Below, one piece after another: positions 1-9,402 of a stretch of DNA of 64,000 bases. A program made the position numbers and the translations under genes. The DNA is from Bacillota bacterium (GTDB lineage: Bacteria > Bacillota > Clostridia > Lachnospirales > Lachnospiraceae). The stretch lies in the NCBI GenBank assembly GCA_023407575.1, contig JAEYLX010000075.1, positions 186,001 to 250,000 on the forward strand, written 5' to 3'. The notes beneath the pieces are model-generated. The model was not told the origin of the DNA. It was given only the letters and a program-made list of their open reading frames with translations, and did no database searches. Numbering within the stretch: the first letter of the stretch is position 1; every line of letters begins with the position of its first letter.

Positions 1-1539
1 TTTTCCTATGCCGGTGCACCGATATATCATAAAATACTCATATTGACCACTGGTGTATCAATGAATCAAGCTACTCACCTGAGTTTAGATATAATCTTAA
101 TCCTTATCATTTCAATACTAATTGGCTTGGTAGCTTACCTCTCCACTACAGAAGTAAAAAAGTTACCTGTTGCTACTATACTCCGAGGAGGGCTTTTATC
201 CCATAATATAAAGACAAATGCAGTAGAGCTCGAACACGCAAAAGGTTCCATCCATCAGATTCTTTGTTTGAAACATTTGATTATGTTTAAAAAACAGAAT
301 ATATCAACCTGCATCATTATTACGATTGTTAGTTTTACATTATGCTTTGGATTTATACTTTTTGAAGGGTTTGGAGTTAATGACACCTTTATAAAGAATT
401 TACTGGATAGTGAATTAACAGAAGGTAATATTAAAATTGATAAGCATGCAGACATAGATGAAATAACCAACACTCTCACCTCTAATGAAAAGGTGCTAAA
501 AATTATAAAAATAGGCTATGAAAGCGTAACAATTGACAATACCTCTTACAACGCTCGTGTATTTGATAATTTCAATAATTTAGAATCTATTAAAATTGCC
601 AAGGGAAGTTTCCCTGTCAATGAAAATGAAATTGCTATTTCGATTCATGTGGCAAGTTTGTTAAACAAAAGCGTCGGAGATGTCATAACCTTAAACTCCA
701 TCGGTATTAAAGCAGATTATATTATCACTGGCATTACTTCCTCTGCCATGTCTTATAGTACTTATTTAAACGAAGCTGGTTATAAAAGGTTATACGCAGC
801 TTATACCCCCAGCACAATATGTGCTTATCTGGAGGAGGACTATACCTATGAGCAGTTTGCTGATTTTATTCATGACCAATTCGGATATACGCAAAGCGAA
901 TTATTATCCGGAATAGTATCCAATGATACCAAGAATAAATACTCTGCAATAAAAAATATAATCGATTCAAAAATGATAAAATTAAAGCAAAATTATAATA
1001 TTGACAGTATGGAATATGCATTGAATATCGATGGTAATACTGTCTTAAGTAGTGGTACCTCTGCTTATCCTTTAATAGAAGTGTTCTCAAACGCCTCATT
1101 ATTAACAGATTATCTTAGTATCTTTAAACTTGCCTTTGGTCTCCTGGCTATTTTTATCCTGGTAATTACGTTAATTCTTATTATCGTTGTACTTTCTATT
1201 ATGGTAAAACAGGCTGTGAATACGAAAAGATTAGAATTTGGAATATTAAAGTCCTTAGGATTTACAACTAGTGAATTAAGAAAGCAACTTACTTTTTGCT
1301 TACTTCCTTCCAGTATCGTCGGTGCTTTCTTAGGTTCGACTGTTGCTTATCGAATAACCTTGCCCTTTGTATCAAAAATATTCTCTCTCGTTGGCTGGCC
1401 TGGCTTACAATATGGATCGGCTTCAATCGTTACACTGCTATCTGCTGCCATAATTATAATTGTCTTTACTTACACCGTAACCTATTTACTTACTTCAAAA
1501 ATTAAACGAATCTCAACTTATGAGCTGTTAGAAAAATAG
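1..1539 (+). CDS. FtsX-type ABC transporter permease, C-terminal part (5' end outside window)
   Basis: The reading frame is open from base 1, so the gene starts upstream; the TTG at 43 is only an internal codon. The visible part has a membrane segment near its start, a soluble stretch, a second membrane segment (about residues 95-115 counted from the TTG), an extracytoplasmic region of about 240 residues, and three C-terminal hydrophobic helices followed by a short basic tail. A long loop followed by a three-helix C-terminal block is the FtsX/MacB permease layout, so I infer an ABC permease acting on lipid, peptide or cell-envelope substrates. No ATPase gene is visible, but one may lie upstream. 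It is followed after 16 bases by a serine hydrolase with its own ribosome site and probably shares its transcript. Confidence 0.82.
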   Translation, partial: FSYAGAPIYHKILILTTGVSMNQATHLSLDIILILIISILIGLVAYLSTTEVKKLPVATILRGGLLSHNIKTNAVELEHAKGSIHQILCLKHLIMFKKQNISTCIIITIVSFTLCFGFILFEGFGVNDTFIKNLLDSELTEGNIKIDKHADIDEITNTLTSNEKVLKIIKIGYESVTIDNTSYNARVFDNFNNLESIKIAKGSFPVNENEIAISIHVASLLNKSVGDVITLNSIGIKADYIITGITSSAMSYSTYLNEAGYKRLYAAYTPSTICAYLEEDYTYEQFADFIHDQFGYTQSELLSGIVSNDTKNKYSAIKNIIDSKMIKLKQNYNIDSMEYALNIDGNTVLSSGTSAYPLIEVFSNASLLTDYLSIFKLAFGLLAIFILVITLILIIVVLSIMVKQAVNTKRLEFGILKSLGFTTSELRKQLTFCLLPSSIVGAFLGSTVAYRITLPFVSKIFSLVGWPGLQYGSASIVTLLSAAIIIIVFTYTVTYLLTSKIKRISTYELLEK

Positions 1540-1555
1540 AAAGGAGAATCAATTC

Positions 1556-3532
1556 ATGACAAGACCATATTTACGAGCATTTATAAGCCTTTCTCTTCTT
1601 GCAGGATTGGTAATGCTGCCTGTTTCGTCATATTCCAAAAACAATCAGGACAACAAAGCTGCAACAGAAAATTTGACCTCCGAAACACTGATTACCTCAG
1701 AAAACAAAATATATGGTATAGGTTCTATCAGTAAAACTTTTACAGCAACCGCAATACTACAGCTGGTAGATCAAGGACTTATTACATTGGACTCTCCTGT
1801 ATCAGAATACCTTCCAACCTTTACAATGGCAGACGAGCGTTATAAAAAAATCACCGTACGTATGCTGCTTAATCATTCTTCTGGCCTTCTTGGATCTCAA
1901 TATTCAAATTCAGATCTTTATGGCAGCATTGATAATTCCAATCACGACCGTATTCTTGAACATTTAAGTACGCAACGCCTTAAGGCTGAACCTGGAGAGT
2001 ACTCAGTATACAGCAATGACTCTTTTGAGTTGGCAGAACTTATTATTGAGGCAGTAAGTGGACTTTCTTATACTGATTACATTACAAAGTATATCGTGAT
2101 TCCTTTGGGTGCCAATGACACCATAACGATGAATTCTGAATTTGACAATTCTGATATAGCCGCTACCTATCAAAATGATCGGCTTATGCCAACAGTAATG
2201 ACGACAACCCTCGGGGATGGCGGTATTCTCTCAACAGCAGCAGATTTATGTACTTTCTCAACTATATTTATGAAAAATCATCCTTCCATACTAAGCAGCT
2301 CCAGTGTTTCCGAATCACTAAAAGATCAAAATGCAGGTACACATATGTATGATGTTAATTATGGCCTTGGGTGGGATGAAGTAAATGCATATCCATTTAA
2401 TAAATATGATATTCAAGCTGTTAAAAAGGGAGGCGATACGGATAATTACCATGCGATGCTTACCGTTCTTCCTGATTACAATATGTCTGCTGCGGTGGTG
2501 TCCACAAAGGGAAGTAGCGCTTATGCTTCGCTATTAGCAAATGAACTACTATTAAGTGCTCTTAATTCAGAAACTAGTTTTGAAGAGATTAATGCAGAAG
2601 CTTCCTTTTCAGGCGAGCCCTCTTCCATTCCTGATGAATATTTTGATTTTACAGGTTTTTACGATGGTGCTGCTTCCTTTACCCTTGATTTTAAAAATAA
2701 TAAGATGTATTTAACCTTATATTCTGTACCTGCATCCTCAAGCAATAAAATAAATAAAACGTTTGAACTGACCTACCTGGATTCCGGTTATTTTGTCTGT
2801 GAAGAGGATAATATATTAAATACTATAATGCCTGCTGCGCAACGTTATATAACGGAAGGCTTTCGCCTTATTAAGGATGGCGATACGTATGCCCTACAAG
2901 CAGAATATTATGCAAAATACTTTGGTGTCTCTACAGACTTTTCCAGTATGACCTTAGCTACTAAATTAGAGGACTATCAAGCTTCTAATGAATCCAAAAC
3001 AGCTTGGAAAAGCAGAAATAATAAAAAATATTTTCTTTTGGATGAACATTATGCCAGTGCAAGCTATTTATCACAGCCTTATATTGAAGGTGAAATTCTA
3101 AATTTTAATGAGAATTATTTTGTAATAAAGGGATCACTCTACGCCATAACTGGTGATGCTTCCATTTCAAACGTTGGAAAGAAACGTGATATCACAGAGT
3201 TAACCATTACCCAAAAAGATAAGATAGAATATCTATCTGCCACCAATGGCTTTCAATATGTAGGAGAAGAATATTTATTAAACCTTAATTCAAATCAAAC
3301 CTATACCGTTGGAACAGATGGATATACCAAATGGTATCGCATTACTGAATCAAATGCTGGAACCTATATCTCCATTGATATTTTAGGGGAAGGCAATTAT
3401 TATATCTATAATCAATATGGTGCTCTAATTGATACCTCACTTTTCGTAAACAGTACCCAGACCTCATATTTGATCAATGACGGTTATATTGCTTTTGCTG
3501 GAAAACCGGGAACTAAATTCACAATTAACTAG
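1556..3532 (+). CDS. Secreted beta-lactamase-family serine hydrolase (class C/PBP4*-like)
   Basis: Preceded by AAAGGAG at good spacing. Residues 1-27 are a signal peptide (basic start, hydrophobic core, SSYS end). The serine hydrolase triad is visible: SISK at 57-60, YSN at 152-154 and KGG at 291-293. Residues beyond about 350 form a C-terminal region rich in beta strands, like the lipocalin-like tails of this family. Such enzymes act outside the membrane on D-amino-acid peptides or peptidoglycan stems; the substrate cannot be read from sequence. Oddly, only about 30 residues separate the signal peptide from the catalytic serine, whereas relatives usually have 50 or more forming the first strands, so an in-frame deletion is possible. 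It lies directly behind the FtsX permease gene. Confidence 0.85.
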   Translation: MTRPYLRAFISLSLLAGLVMLPVSSYSKNNQDNKAATENLTSETLITSENKIYGIGSISKTFTATAILQLVDQGLITLDSPVSEYLPTFTMADERYKKITVRMLLNHSSGLLGSQYSNSDLYGSIDNSNHDRILEHLSTQRLKAEPGEYSVYSNDSFELAELIIEAVSGLSYTDYITKYIVIPLGANDTITMNSEFDNSDIAATYQNDRLMPTVMTTTLGDGGILSTAADLCTFSTIFMKNHPSILSSSSVSESLKDQNAGTHMYDVNYGLGWDEVNAYPFNKYDIQAVKKGGDTDNYHAMLTVLPDYNMSAAVVSTKGSSAYASLLANELLLSALNSETSFEEINAEASFSGEPSSIPDEYFDFTGFYDGAASFTLDFKNNKMYLTLYSVPASSSNKINKTFELTYLDSGYFVCEEDNILNTIMPAAQRYITEGFRLIKDGDTYALQAEYYAKYFGVSTDFSSMTLATKLEDYQASNESKTAWKSRNNKKYFLLDEHYASASYLSQPYIEGEILNFNENYFVIKGSLYAITGDASISNVGKKRDITELTITQKDKIEYLSATNGFQYVGEEYLLNLNSNQTYTVGTDGYTKWYRITESNAGTYISIDILGEGNYYIYNQYGALIDTSLFVNSTQTSYLINDGYIAFAGKPGTKFTIN

Positions 3533-3609
3533 AAAATACTATTTCATATATACTTTAACTTCATAATGGACAATAGCATGACCTGTTATCTATTCAAATT
3601 CTTAAGTAA

Positions 3610-3647
3610 AGCCTCTATCTTGAGAAACATCTCAAAAGATAGAGGCT
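3610..3647 (+). terminator. Hairpin terminator after the serine hydrolase gene
   Basis: Arms AGCCTCTATCTT-GAGA and TCTCAAAAGATAGAGGCT pair over 16 bp with a two-base bulge around an AACA loop, followed by ATATTTA. The run of T is weak but the position, about 80 bases after the stop, fits. Confidence 0.6.
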
Positions 3648-3717
3648 ATATTTATAAGAAATTAAGTTGTACGCTAATTAAGGATTCGAGAGTCACACGT
3701 CTTCTTTATACATCGGC

Positions 3718-3837
3718 GATGAATCTGTGTGTATCTATGTTCAGATGGCGCAGACCGGCATCTTGTAATTGCCCGCACCTGGCAATTGCAGGATGGTAAG
3801 GCAAGTCCAGATGAATATAGATATACACAGATTCATC
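3718..3837 (+). ncRNA. Unassigned 120-nt structured palindrome (candidate RNA or palindromic repeat element)
   Basis: Bases 3718-3743 pair with 3812-3837 over 26 bp, and inside it 3759-3773 pairs with 3781-3795 over 15 bp around a CGCACCT loop. Every departure from Watson-Crick pairing in the two stems (positions 3731/3824, 3739/3816, 3763/3791 and 3766/3788) is a G-U wobble if the plus strand is transcribed, and an A-C clash on the minus strand. Between the stems lie tandem G-A/A-G appositions and a UGG/CCA helix. It sits between convergent genes, outside any convincing ORF. It resembles no RNA class I can name; a mobile palindromic repeat is the alternative. Confidence 0.45.
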
Positions 3838-3866
3838 ACAATACCTAAATCTGGATTTTGACCCAA

Positions 3867-5126
3867 TTAATCTAGTTCCAATTCCAGTTCAACAATAAAT
3901 CCATCCTCTTCATTCCGAAAAGATACGCTCCCGTCCATCTTATTCATCAGCTCATTAACAATATAAAGACCAAGTCCGCTGCCATGCTTATTTTCCGTAC
4001 CTTTCGCACGGTAATATTTCTCTTTTATCTTATGTATCTCTTCTTCTGCTACTCCATTTCCCATATCTTTTATCACAATCAATAAACAGTCGCGCACGAT
4101 TTTACTTCCGATCCAGATTGAGGTATCAGCATACTTATAGGAATTATCAATAATGTTATTAACAACCTGCTGCATGCGCACCTTATCAGCCTTTACAATA
4201 CAATGCTCTATCTTACAATCCACTATTTTTTTCTGACTGTCTGCAACTAAGAACATCTCCCTAAGATCACTACTAAGAACTGAGGTCATTGTTACTTTTA
4301 ACTCTCCCAATTCCTCCAGCTGACTGTTTAACAAATCTGCTGTCATGTGGTTAATTTGCTCTGCTTTTGAGGAAATAGATAAAATCTTAGAACGCTGATC
4401 TTCCTCTTTTATAATAACACTTAAGAGCTCACATATTACCAAGATAGATGTAATCGGTGTTTTAATATCATGGCTGATGGCTGCAATCAGTTCCATTTTG
4501 CTTTTTTCTGATTTTTCCGCTTTGTCTCTGGCATGTTTCAACTCTGTACGCATAATATCAAAGCTTTCCGTAAATATACCAAAGATATTTTTCTTATCCA
4601 TCTTAAGATCCATTTCTAGATTTCCTAGAGCTATTTCTTTCGCAAACTCCTTCATTTTCTTAAATGGTCTTATGATTGATTCATTAATATAAATAGCCGC
4701 AGCTATGGATATTCCCCACATTGCAATTAAAACACAAGCTAAAATAATAATTATATTTGTTCTAAAATTAGATATGGCAGCCTCATAGGTTGGAGCAAGA
4801 ACTACAGTACCAAGTACCCTATTATCCAAGATAATATTCTGCATAGCATTAGCTTCTTTCATTGCCTCTACCATAACTTTGACATTATAGCCATGGCTGT
4901 AAATCAGCTGTCCTTTTAAATCATAGATTGCATAAGCTCCTATATCTTCCTGTACCTTCATCTCTTCTAAATGATCGAAGTTCTTACTTGCCTCAATCGT
5001 TATACGGTTAAGGGCTACTACATCATTACTGTAGTCCAACTGCTGTCCAGCTAAAATAATAATTCCAACAATAGTAATTACTGTCACCGCTATCATACTT
5101 ATAAAAATATGTTTTATCTTTTTCAT
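3867..5126 (-). CDS. Sensor histidine kinase
   Basis: A 419-residue membrane kinase. Helix 1 (about residues 7-27) and helix 2 (about 123-147) enclose an extracytoplasmic sensor of about 95 residues; a HAMP-like linker follows. The H box (AISHDIKTP) puts the phospho-accepting histidine at 219. The N box (NNIIDNSYKYA), the DMGNG motif and GSGLGLYIV form the ATPase domain. It phosphorylates the response regulator encoded immediately upstream, whose stop is one base from this start. The large sensor loop separates it from BceS-type kinases, which have almost no loop, so it is not an obvious partner of the FtsX permease. The stimulus is unknown. Confidence 0.93.
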   Translation of the reverse strand: MKKIKHIFISMIAVTVITIVGIIILAGQQLDYSNDVVALNRITIEASKNFDHLEEMKVQEDIGAYAIYDLKGQLIYSHGYNVKVMVEAMKEANAMQNIILDNRVLGTVVLAPTYEAAISNFRTNIIIILACVLIAMWGISIAAAIYINESIIRPFKKMKEFAKEIALGNLEMDLKMDKKNIFGIFTESFDIMRTELKHARDKAEKSEKSKMELIAAISHDIKTPITSILVICELLSVIIKEEDQRSKILSISSKAEQINHMTADLLNSQLEELGELKVTMTSVLSSDLREMFLVADSQKKIVDCKIEHCIVKADKVRMQQVVNNIIDNSYKYADTSIWIGSKIVRDCLLIVIKDMGNGVAEEEIHKIKEKYYRAKGTENKHGSGLGLYIVNELMNKMDGSVSFRNEEDGFIVELELELD

Positions 5127-5127
5127 G

Positions 5128-5826
5128 TTAGTGTGATACCTTTACTTCAAACACATAGCCTACACCCCAAATTGTCTTTATGTACATTGGATTTTTAGCA
5201 TCTTGTTCAATTTTTTCACGTATGCGCCGTATATGTACATTTAAAGTAACATCACTTACATAAATGTCCTCCCACACCTTCTCAAACAATTCCTCTTTTG
5301 AAATAACACGGTTACAATTCTCGAGCAAATATGCCAATAGCCGAAATTCCTGACTCTTTAATTTCACTATCTCACCATTTATACTAACCTGTCGGTAGTT
5401 ATAATCCAAGGTAATATGCGCAGGCACAGGTGATAAGATAGTTTCTTCCTTACTCCTATATGTTTGATAACGTTTTAGCATGGCCTTAGCCTTAGCAAGT
5501 AAAATATTTAAGGTAAATGGTTTTACAATATAATCATCTCCCCCAATATTAAGACCTGTTAATATGTCTCCTTCACTATCTCTTGCACTCATAAATAAGA
5601 TAGGAATATCAGATTCCTCACGAACGCTTTTACAGAATTTAAATCCAGAGTGTTCCTTTAGATTAATGTCCAAAATAAGTAATGACACTTCATTTTCCGT
5701 AAAAAATTTCATTCCCTCGTTATATTCTGTAGCATATGCCGTCTTAATACCAAACATTTCAAAATACTCGGCTGTAGTCTTGGCAATATCTAATTCGTCA
5801 TCTATAACTAAACAATCATATTTCAT
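5128..5826 (-). CDS. OmpR/PhoB-family response regulator
   Basis: The receiver domain has the acidic pair D9-D10, phospho-acceptor D53 (LILDINL) and K102 (VKPF). The C-terminal winged helix ends in the usual IWGVGYVFE hairpin. At 232 residues it is the standard length. It is the first gene of a two-gene operon with the histidine kinase and probably acts as a DNA-binding transcription factor; targets may include the permease/hydrolase pair beyond the convergent intergenic region, but this is inference from proximity only. The start has an AGAGGG ribosome site. Confidence 0.94.
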   Translation of the reverse strand: MKYDCLVIDDELDIAKTTAEYFEMFGIKTAYATEYNEGMKFFTENEVSLLILDINLKEHSGFKFCKSVREESDIPILFMSARDSEGDILTGLNIGGDDYIVKPFTLNILLAKAKAMLKRYQTYRSKEETILSPVPAHITLDYNYRQVSINGEIVKLKSQEFRLLAYLLENCNRVISKEELFEKVWEDIYVSDVTLNVHIRRIREKIEQDAKNPMYIKTIWGVGYVFEVKVSH

Positions 5827-5910
5827 ATCTAAGTACCCTCTAAAATGACTTTTCTCAACATTTAATACCTAGATATAATTATATCTCATTACAGATAAGG
5901 AGTAAATACA

Positions 5911-5952
5911 ATTAAAAAACAGGGTATCCCTTTCATGTATGTGAGGGATGCC
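5911..5952 (-). terminator. Rho-independent terminator of the chemosensory operon
   Basis: On the minus strand, GGCATCCCT pairs with AGGGATACC around a 13-base loop, followed by CTGTTTTTTAATTG. It lies just after the HD-GYP gene and upstream of the response regulator gene. Confidence 0.75.
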
Positions 5953-5980
5953 AATGTATTGGAAAGCTGGTAGCTCAATA

Positions 5981-6856
5981 TTATTCTATGTTAATTATTT
6001 TCACGGATTGGCATTTAGAGAAATCGATGGTTCTATTGCCTACCATTACAATTGGGTTTGTGATATCCTCCGCAGGAATATGTACAATTTTACCTCTTTC
6101 ACCGTTACTAAGCTGTACTGTTGCTCCGATCAGATAAGCGGGATATTTCGTAAAAAATGTATGTGCTATCTTCCAGTCGAATTGATCTTTAAGGTTATTA
6201 AGTAGTAGCTCAAAGGCTTCAAAGGGTGTCATCTTTTTTCTATAAACTCTTTCCGATATCATTGCATCATATACATCCGCAAAAGCTATAATTCTAGAAT
6301 ATAGATTCATCTTCTCCTCTGTAAAATGGTAGGGATAGCCTGAACCGTCACTCCTCTCATGGTGCAGTAATACCGCCAACTTTACATTTTGATCCAGACT
6401 AGCTTCGGTCTTCAGCATTTCATATCCATTGATTGGATGTAATTTCATAATTCTGTATTCATCCTCGGTATATTTTCCTGCTTTGTTTAATATTTCATTG
6501 GGAATATTTATTTTTCCAATGTCATGTAATAATCCGGACAAAATCAAATTATTGGTATCCACTTTGGAAAGATGAAGCCATTTTCCAATTAATACGGAAT
6601 AGACGGCAGTATTAATTGAATGAGTATAGGTATATTCATCCTTTTCCTTTAATTCCATTAAACGCTTTACTATCGTATCGTTTCTCAAAATATTATAGTA
6701 TAATTGTGTTGAAATTAACATTAACTTGTCCAGATTAATTGCGGTCCCTGCCGCAAGCCTCCTTATTAAATAGATTTCACCACTTGCAGTAATAACATCA
6801 GAGGTTGCTATATTCCCAACACTATAATCCATCATAGTTTTTTTCTCTTCAAGCAT
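5981..6856 (-). CDS. HD-GYP domain cyclic-di-GMP phosphodiesterase
   Basis: Predicted to hydrolyse cyclic di-GMP in the cytoplasm. Numbering from the second methionine, the metal ligands are H79, H111-D112 (GLLHDIGK), H140 (KLHP) and H165-H166-E167, and the GYP signature follows in HHERSDGSGYP. A small C-terminal domain (about 245-291) after the helical HD domain is common in these proteins. The first 60 residues match no receiver or sensor domain I recognise. I prefer the ATG at 6856 because GGGTAGG precedes it, whereas the ATG at 6871 has no ribosome site. It is the last gene of the cheA-cheW-mcp run, which suggests that its activity is an output of that chemosensory complex. Confidence 0.9.
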   Translation of the reverse strand: MLEEKKTMMDYSVGNIATSDVITASGEIYLIRRLAAGTAINLDKLMLISTQLYYNILRNDTIVKRLMELKEKDEYTYTHSINTAVYSVLIGKWLHLSKVDTNNLILSGLLHDIGKINIPNEILNKAGKYTEDEYRIMKLHPINGYEMLKTEASLDQNVKLAVLLHHERSDGSGYPYHFTEEKMNLYSRIIAFADVYDAMISERVYRKKMTPFEAFELLLNNLKDQFDWKIAHTFFTKYPAYLIGATVQLSNGERGKIVHIPAEDITNPIVMVGNRTIDFSKCQSVKIINIE

Positions 6857-6995
6857 ATTACCTACCCACATATTTTATATTTTTAACTCAAAGGAATTCT
6901 GGCATTTCAATCCATAAATATATAACAATTCTTACTTCACAGCAGCAAATTCTCCTGTAAAGTAAGAATTATAGATCTCCCCTTATTCGGATCGA

Positions 6996-8834
6996 TTAAT
7001 ATTTTCCAAACTCTTTATCACTTAATATAATTTTGGATTTTGTAGTTGCGCTCTCTTCCCTATTATCTGCTTTTGAGCCGATACTGCCATTACTTGTATC
7101 CGTCATAGTTTTCAACATTGCAAGTACTTCAGGTGAAATTTCATCGTTTTTTCCATAGCCGTTACTGCGCTTCAGAGTAAACTTACTCACCTCTTCCTTT
7201 AGTAGATCAGCCTGGCTTGCCAACTCCTCACTTGCTGCGGCAGTTTCTTCAGAGGTTGCAGAATTGGTCTGAACAACCTGTGATACCTGCATAATTCCCT
7301 GGTTGATCTGTCCTATACCAATTGCCTGCTCATTTGATGCGATTGCGATGTTGTTGACAAGGCTTGCCACCTTCTCAATCTCATTTACAATTGAATTTAA
7401 TGCCTCAGCTGTTTTTTTAGCAATTCTGGTACCGCCTTCCGCTTTTTTGATGGAGCCTTCAATCATATCTGTTGTCTCTTTTGCTGCATTGGCAGAACGT
7501 GCGGCAAGAGTCCGTACCTCTTCCGCTACAACGGCAAAGCCTTTTCCGTGCTGTCCTGCTCTTGCTGCTTCTACCGCTGCATTTAAGGCAAGTATATTGG
7601 TCTGGAACGCAATATCATCAATGACCTTTATTATTTTATAGATATTCGAGGAGGATTCATTAATATCCTCCATTGCTCGAAGCATTTCCTTCATCTGGTC
7701 ATTACCTTCAACTGCATTTGTCTTGGCATTAACCGCAAGTTCATTTGCTTGATTCGCATTCTTTGCATTTAACTCTGTCTGTGAAGATATCTCCTCCAGC
7801 GATGCAGTAAGTTCTTCCACAGAACTAGCCTGCTCTGTAGCCCCCTGGGAAAGAGCAATGCTGGAATCCGAAACCTGTCTGGAACCTATCGCAACCTGCT
7901 CTGTTGCAAGTGATATATTGGACAATACTTCATTATTCTTCCTAAGCATTTCTGATAATTTTTTACCCAAAAGATCGTGTTCTGATCTGATATCTACTTC
8001 TACTGTAAGATCACCAGCTGCAATTCGCTCTACCACCAGTGCCTGCTCTCTAATATTTGCTATCATTTTTTTAAACGATTGAGCAAGGCTACCTATTTCA
8101 TCCTTTGTATCGATGGCAACAGTTGCATTCACATCACCCAGTGCAAGCATATCTGCCGCATTGGCTATTTTTCTGATTGGCCTGCTAATAATATTGGAAA
8201 TAAAAACACCTAAAATTAACGCAACGAATACTGCAGCAATAACCACTGCAATCATAGTATTAATTGCTATATTTGCTGTGCTTGAATTGGTTTCAGAGCT
8301 TTGTTGCGCTGCACTTGTCTTCATATTCATTAAATTATCAGTGTAGGTTTGAATATTACTACTAATCTCTTTCCCAACAGCGTCCATCAATAGTTCGTAT
8401 GCTTCATCCATATCTCCAGCCTCTAGCAGGCTTATGATATTGTTGGTGCGCAAATTATACTTTTCAAGTTCCTGCACCAGCAGATTGTATTCCTCCATTA
8501 CTTCGTCACTTACGATACCTGCTTTAAATTTCTCCATACTGTTGGTTATTAAGCTGGTGGCGTCATCAAATTCCTGCTTATAAGAAACCATCTGACCGGG
8601 ATCTTTATCAATATACATATTACGAACTGTAGTACGTTGTCTTTGATAAGCCCTTGCGACATTCGCCAGATCTGGCAGGGTTGAAGTGTGCTTCTCATAC
8701 AGTTCCGTATCTAAACGATCCATCGTCTTAATATTTACGATACCAACGATACCAACCACTCCGGCTAGTATTGCTACAAGAATAAAACTTACGATTAATT
8801 TCATACCAATTTTCATATTATAAAACAATCTCAT
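6996..8834 (-). CDS. Methyl-accepting chemotaxis protein
   Basis: A 612-residue transmembrane receptor. Helix 1 is at about 11-33; an extracytoplasmic four-helix-bundle sensor runs to about 185; helix 2 is at about 190-213. A HAMP domain follows, then a long coiled-coil signalling domain with the conserved hairpin tip motif NILALNAAVEAARAG around residues 410-425. It should form arrays with the CheW and CheA encoded immediately upstream. The four-helix-bundle type often senses small amino or organic acids, but the ligand is unknown. No C-terminal CheR-tethering pentapeptide is seen. The start codon follows GGAGG. Confidence 0.95.
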   Translation of the reverse strand: MRLFYNMKIGMKLIVSFILVAILAGVVGIVGIVNIKTMDRLDTELYEKHTSTLPDLANVARAYQRQRTTVRNMYIDKDPGQMVSYKQEFDDATSLITNSMEKFKAGIVSDEVMEEYNLLVQELEKYNLRTNNIISLLEAGDMDEAYELLMDAVGKEISSNIQTYTDNLMNMKTSAAQQSSETNSSTANIAINTMIAVVIAAVFVALILGVFISNIISRPIRKIANAADMLALGDVNATVAIDTKDEIGSLAQSFKKMIANIREQALVVERIAAGDLTVEVDIRSEHDLLGKKLSEMLRKNNEVLSNISLATEQVAIGSRQVSDSSIALSQGATEQASSVEELTASLEEISSQTELNAKNANQANELAVNAKTNAVEGNDQMKEMLRAMEDINESSSNIYKIIKVIDDIAFQTNILALNAAVEAARAGQHGKGFAVVAEEVRTLAARSANAAKETTDMIEGSIKKAEGGTRIAKKTAEALNSIVNEIEKVASLVNNIAIASNEQAIGIGQINQGIMQVSQVVQTNSATSEETAAASEELASQADLLKEEVSKFTLKRSNGYGKNDEISPEVLAMLKTMTDTSNGSIGSKADNREESATTKSKIILSDKEFGKY

Positions 8835-8857
8835 ATGTAGTCCTCCAAAATTTTAAT

Positions 8858-9352
8858 TTATATTGCCTCACTTATATCCTCAAGCTCAGTATCAGAGAGT
8901 AGTCTCTCACAATCCAGCAGGAGTTTGACCTCATTTCCGACCTTGCCTATTTTCTTTATATACCTGTTATTACTTCCAAGATGCATTTGTGGGGGATCTA
9001 CCGTTTCCACTTCTGGGATAGTTATTACCTCCGCTACTCGGTCAACGATAAGCCCAATCATCAAACTATTCATTTCCACCACAATAACGCAAGTCCTGTC
9101 GTTATATGCCTCTTGCTCCTTTTTAAATCGGAGCCTGATATCGATGACCGGGATAATTTTCCCCCTCAGATTAATGATTCCCTTCACATAAATCGGAAGC
9201 TCCGGTATTTCGGTAATCGATTGAATACCTATAATTTCAATCACATACCGGATTTCAATTCCATAGCTTTCACTACCCAGTGAGAAGGTCAGATAGCGGT
9301 CTTTTTGAGTATCGTCATCCGCTTCCTCAGTATTGTTCCATATGTTTGTCAT
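8858..9352 (-). CDS. cheW: Chemotaxis coupling protein CheW
   Basis: A single CheW-like SH3-type domain of standard size, with the typical core patterns GIEIRYVIEII, YVKGIINLRGKIIPVIDIR and ILLDCERLL-like end (LLLDCERLL). It links the receptor tips to CheA. An upstream in-frame ATG at 9361 abuts its only ribosome site, while the ATG at 9352 has AAGGATGG at about six bases, so the shorter form is preferred. It lies 50 bases after cheA and 24 bases before the receptor gene, so the three are very likely one operon. Confidence 0.94.
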   Translation of the reverse strand: MTNIWNNTEEADDDTQKDRYLTFSLGSESYGIEIRYVIEIIGIQSITEIPELPIYVKGIINLRGKIIPVIDIRLRFKKEQEAYNDRTCVIVVEMNSLMIGLIVDRVAEVITIPEVETVDPPQMHLGSNNRYIKKIGKVGNEVKLLLDCERLLSDTELEDISEAI

Positions 9353-9402
9353 TTCTCCCATCCTTTCTTATCTTTAGTTCCTTTATGTAAAAGCATGCTG
9401 CT

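Noticed and set aside
519..533. Sequence resembling a catabolite-response element (TGAAAGCGTAACA)
   Set aside because: It lies deep inside the permease coding region, far from any promoter, and one match is expected by chance.
3566..3799. 77-codon plus-strand frame after the serine hydrolase
   Set aside because: It crosses the terminator hairpin and the structured palindrome and has no ribosome site.
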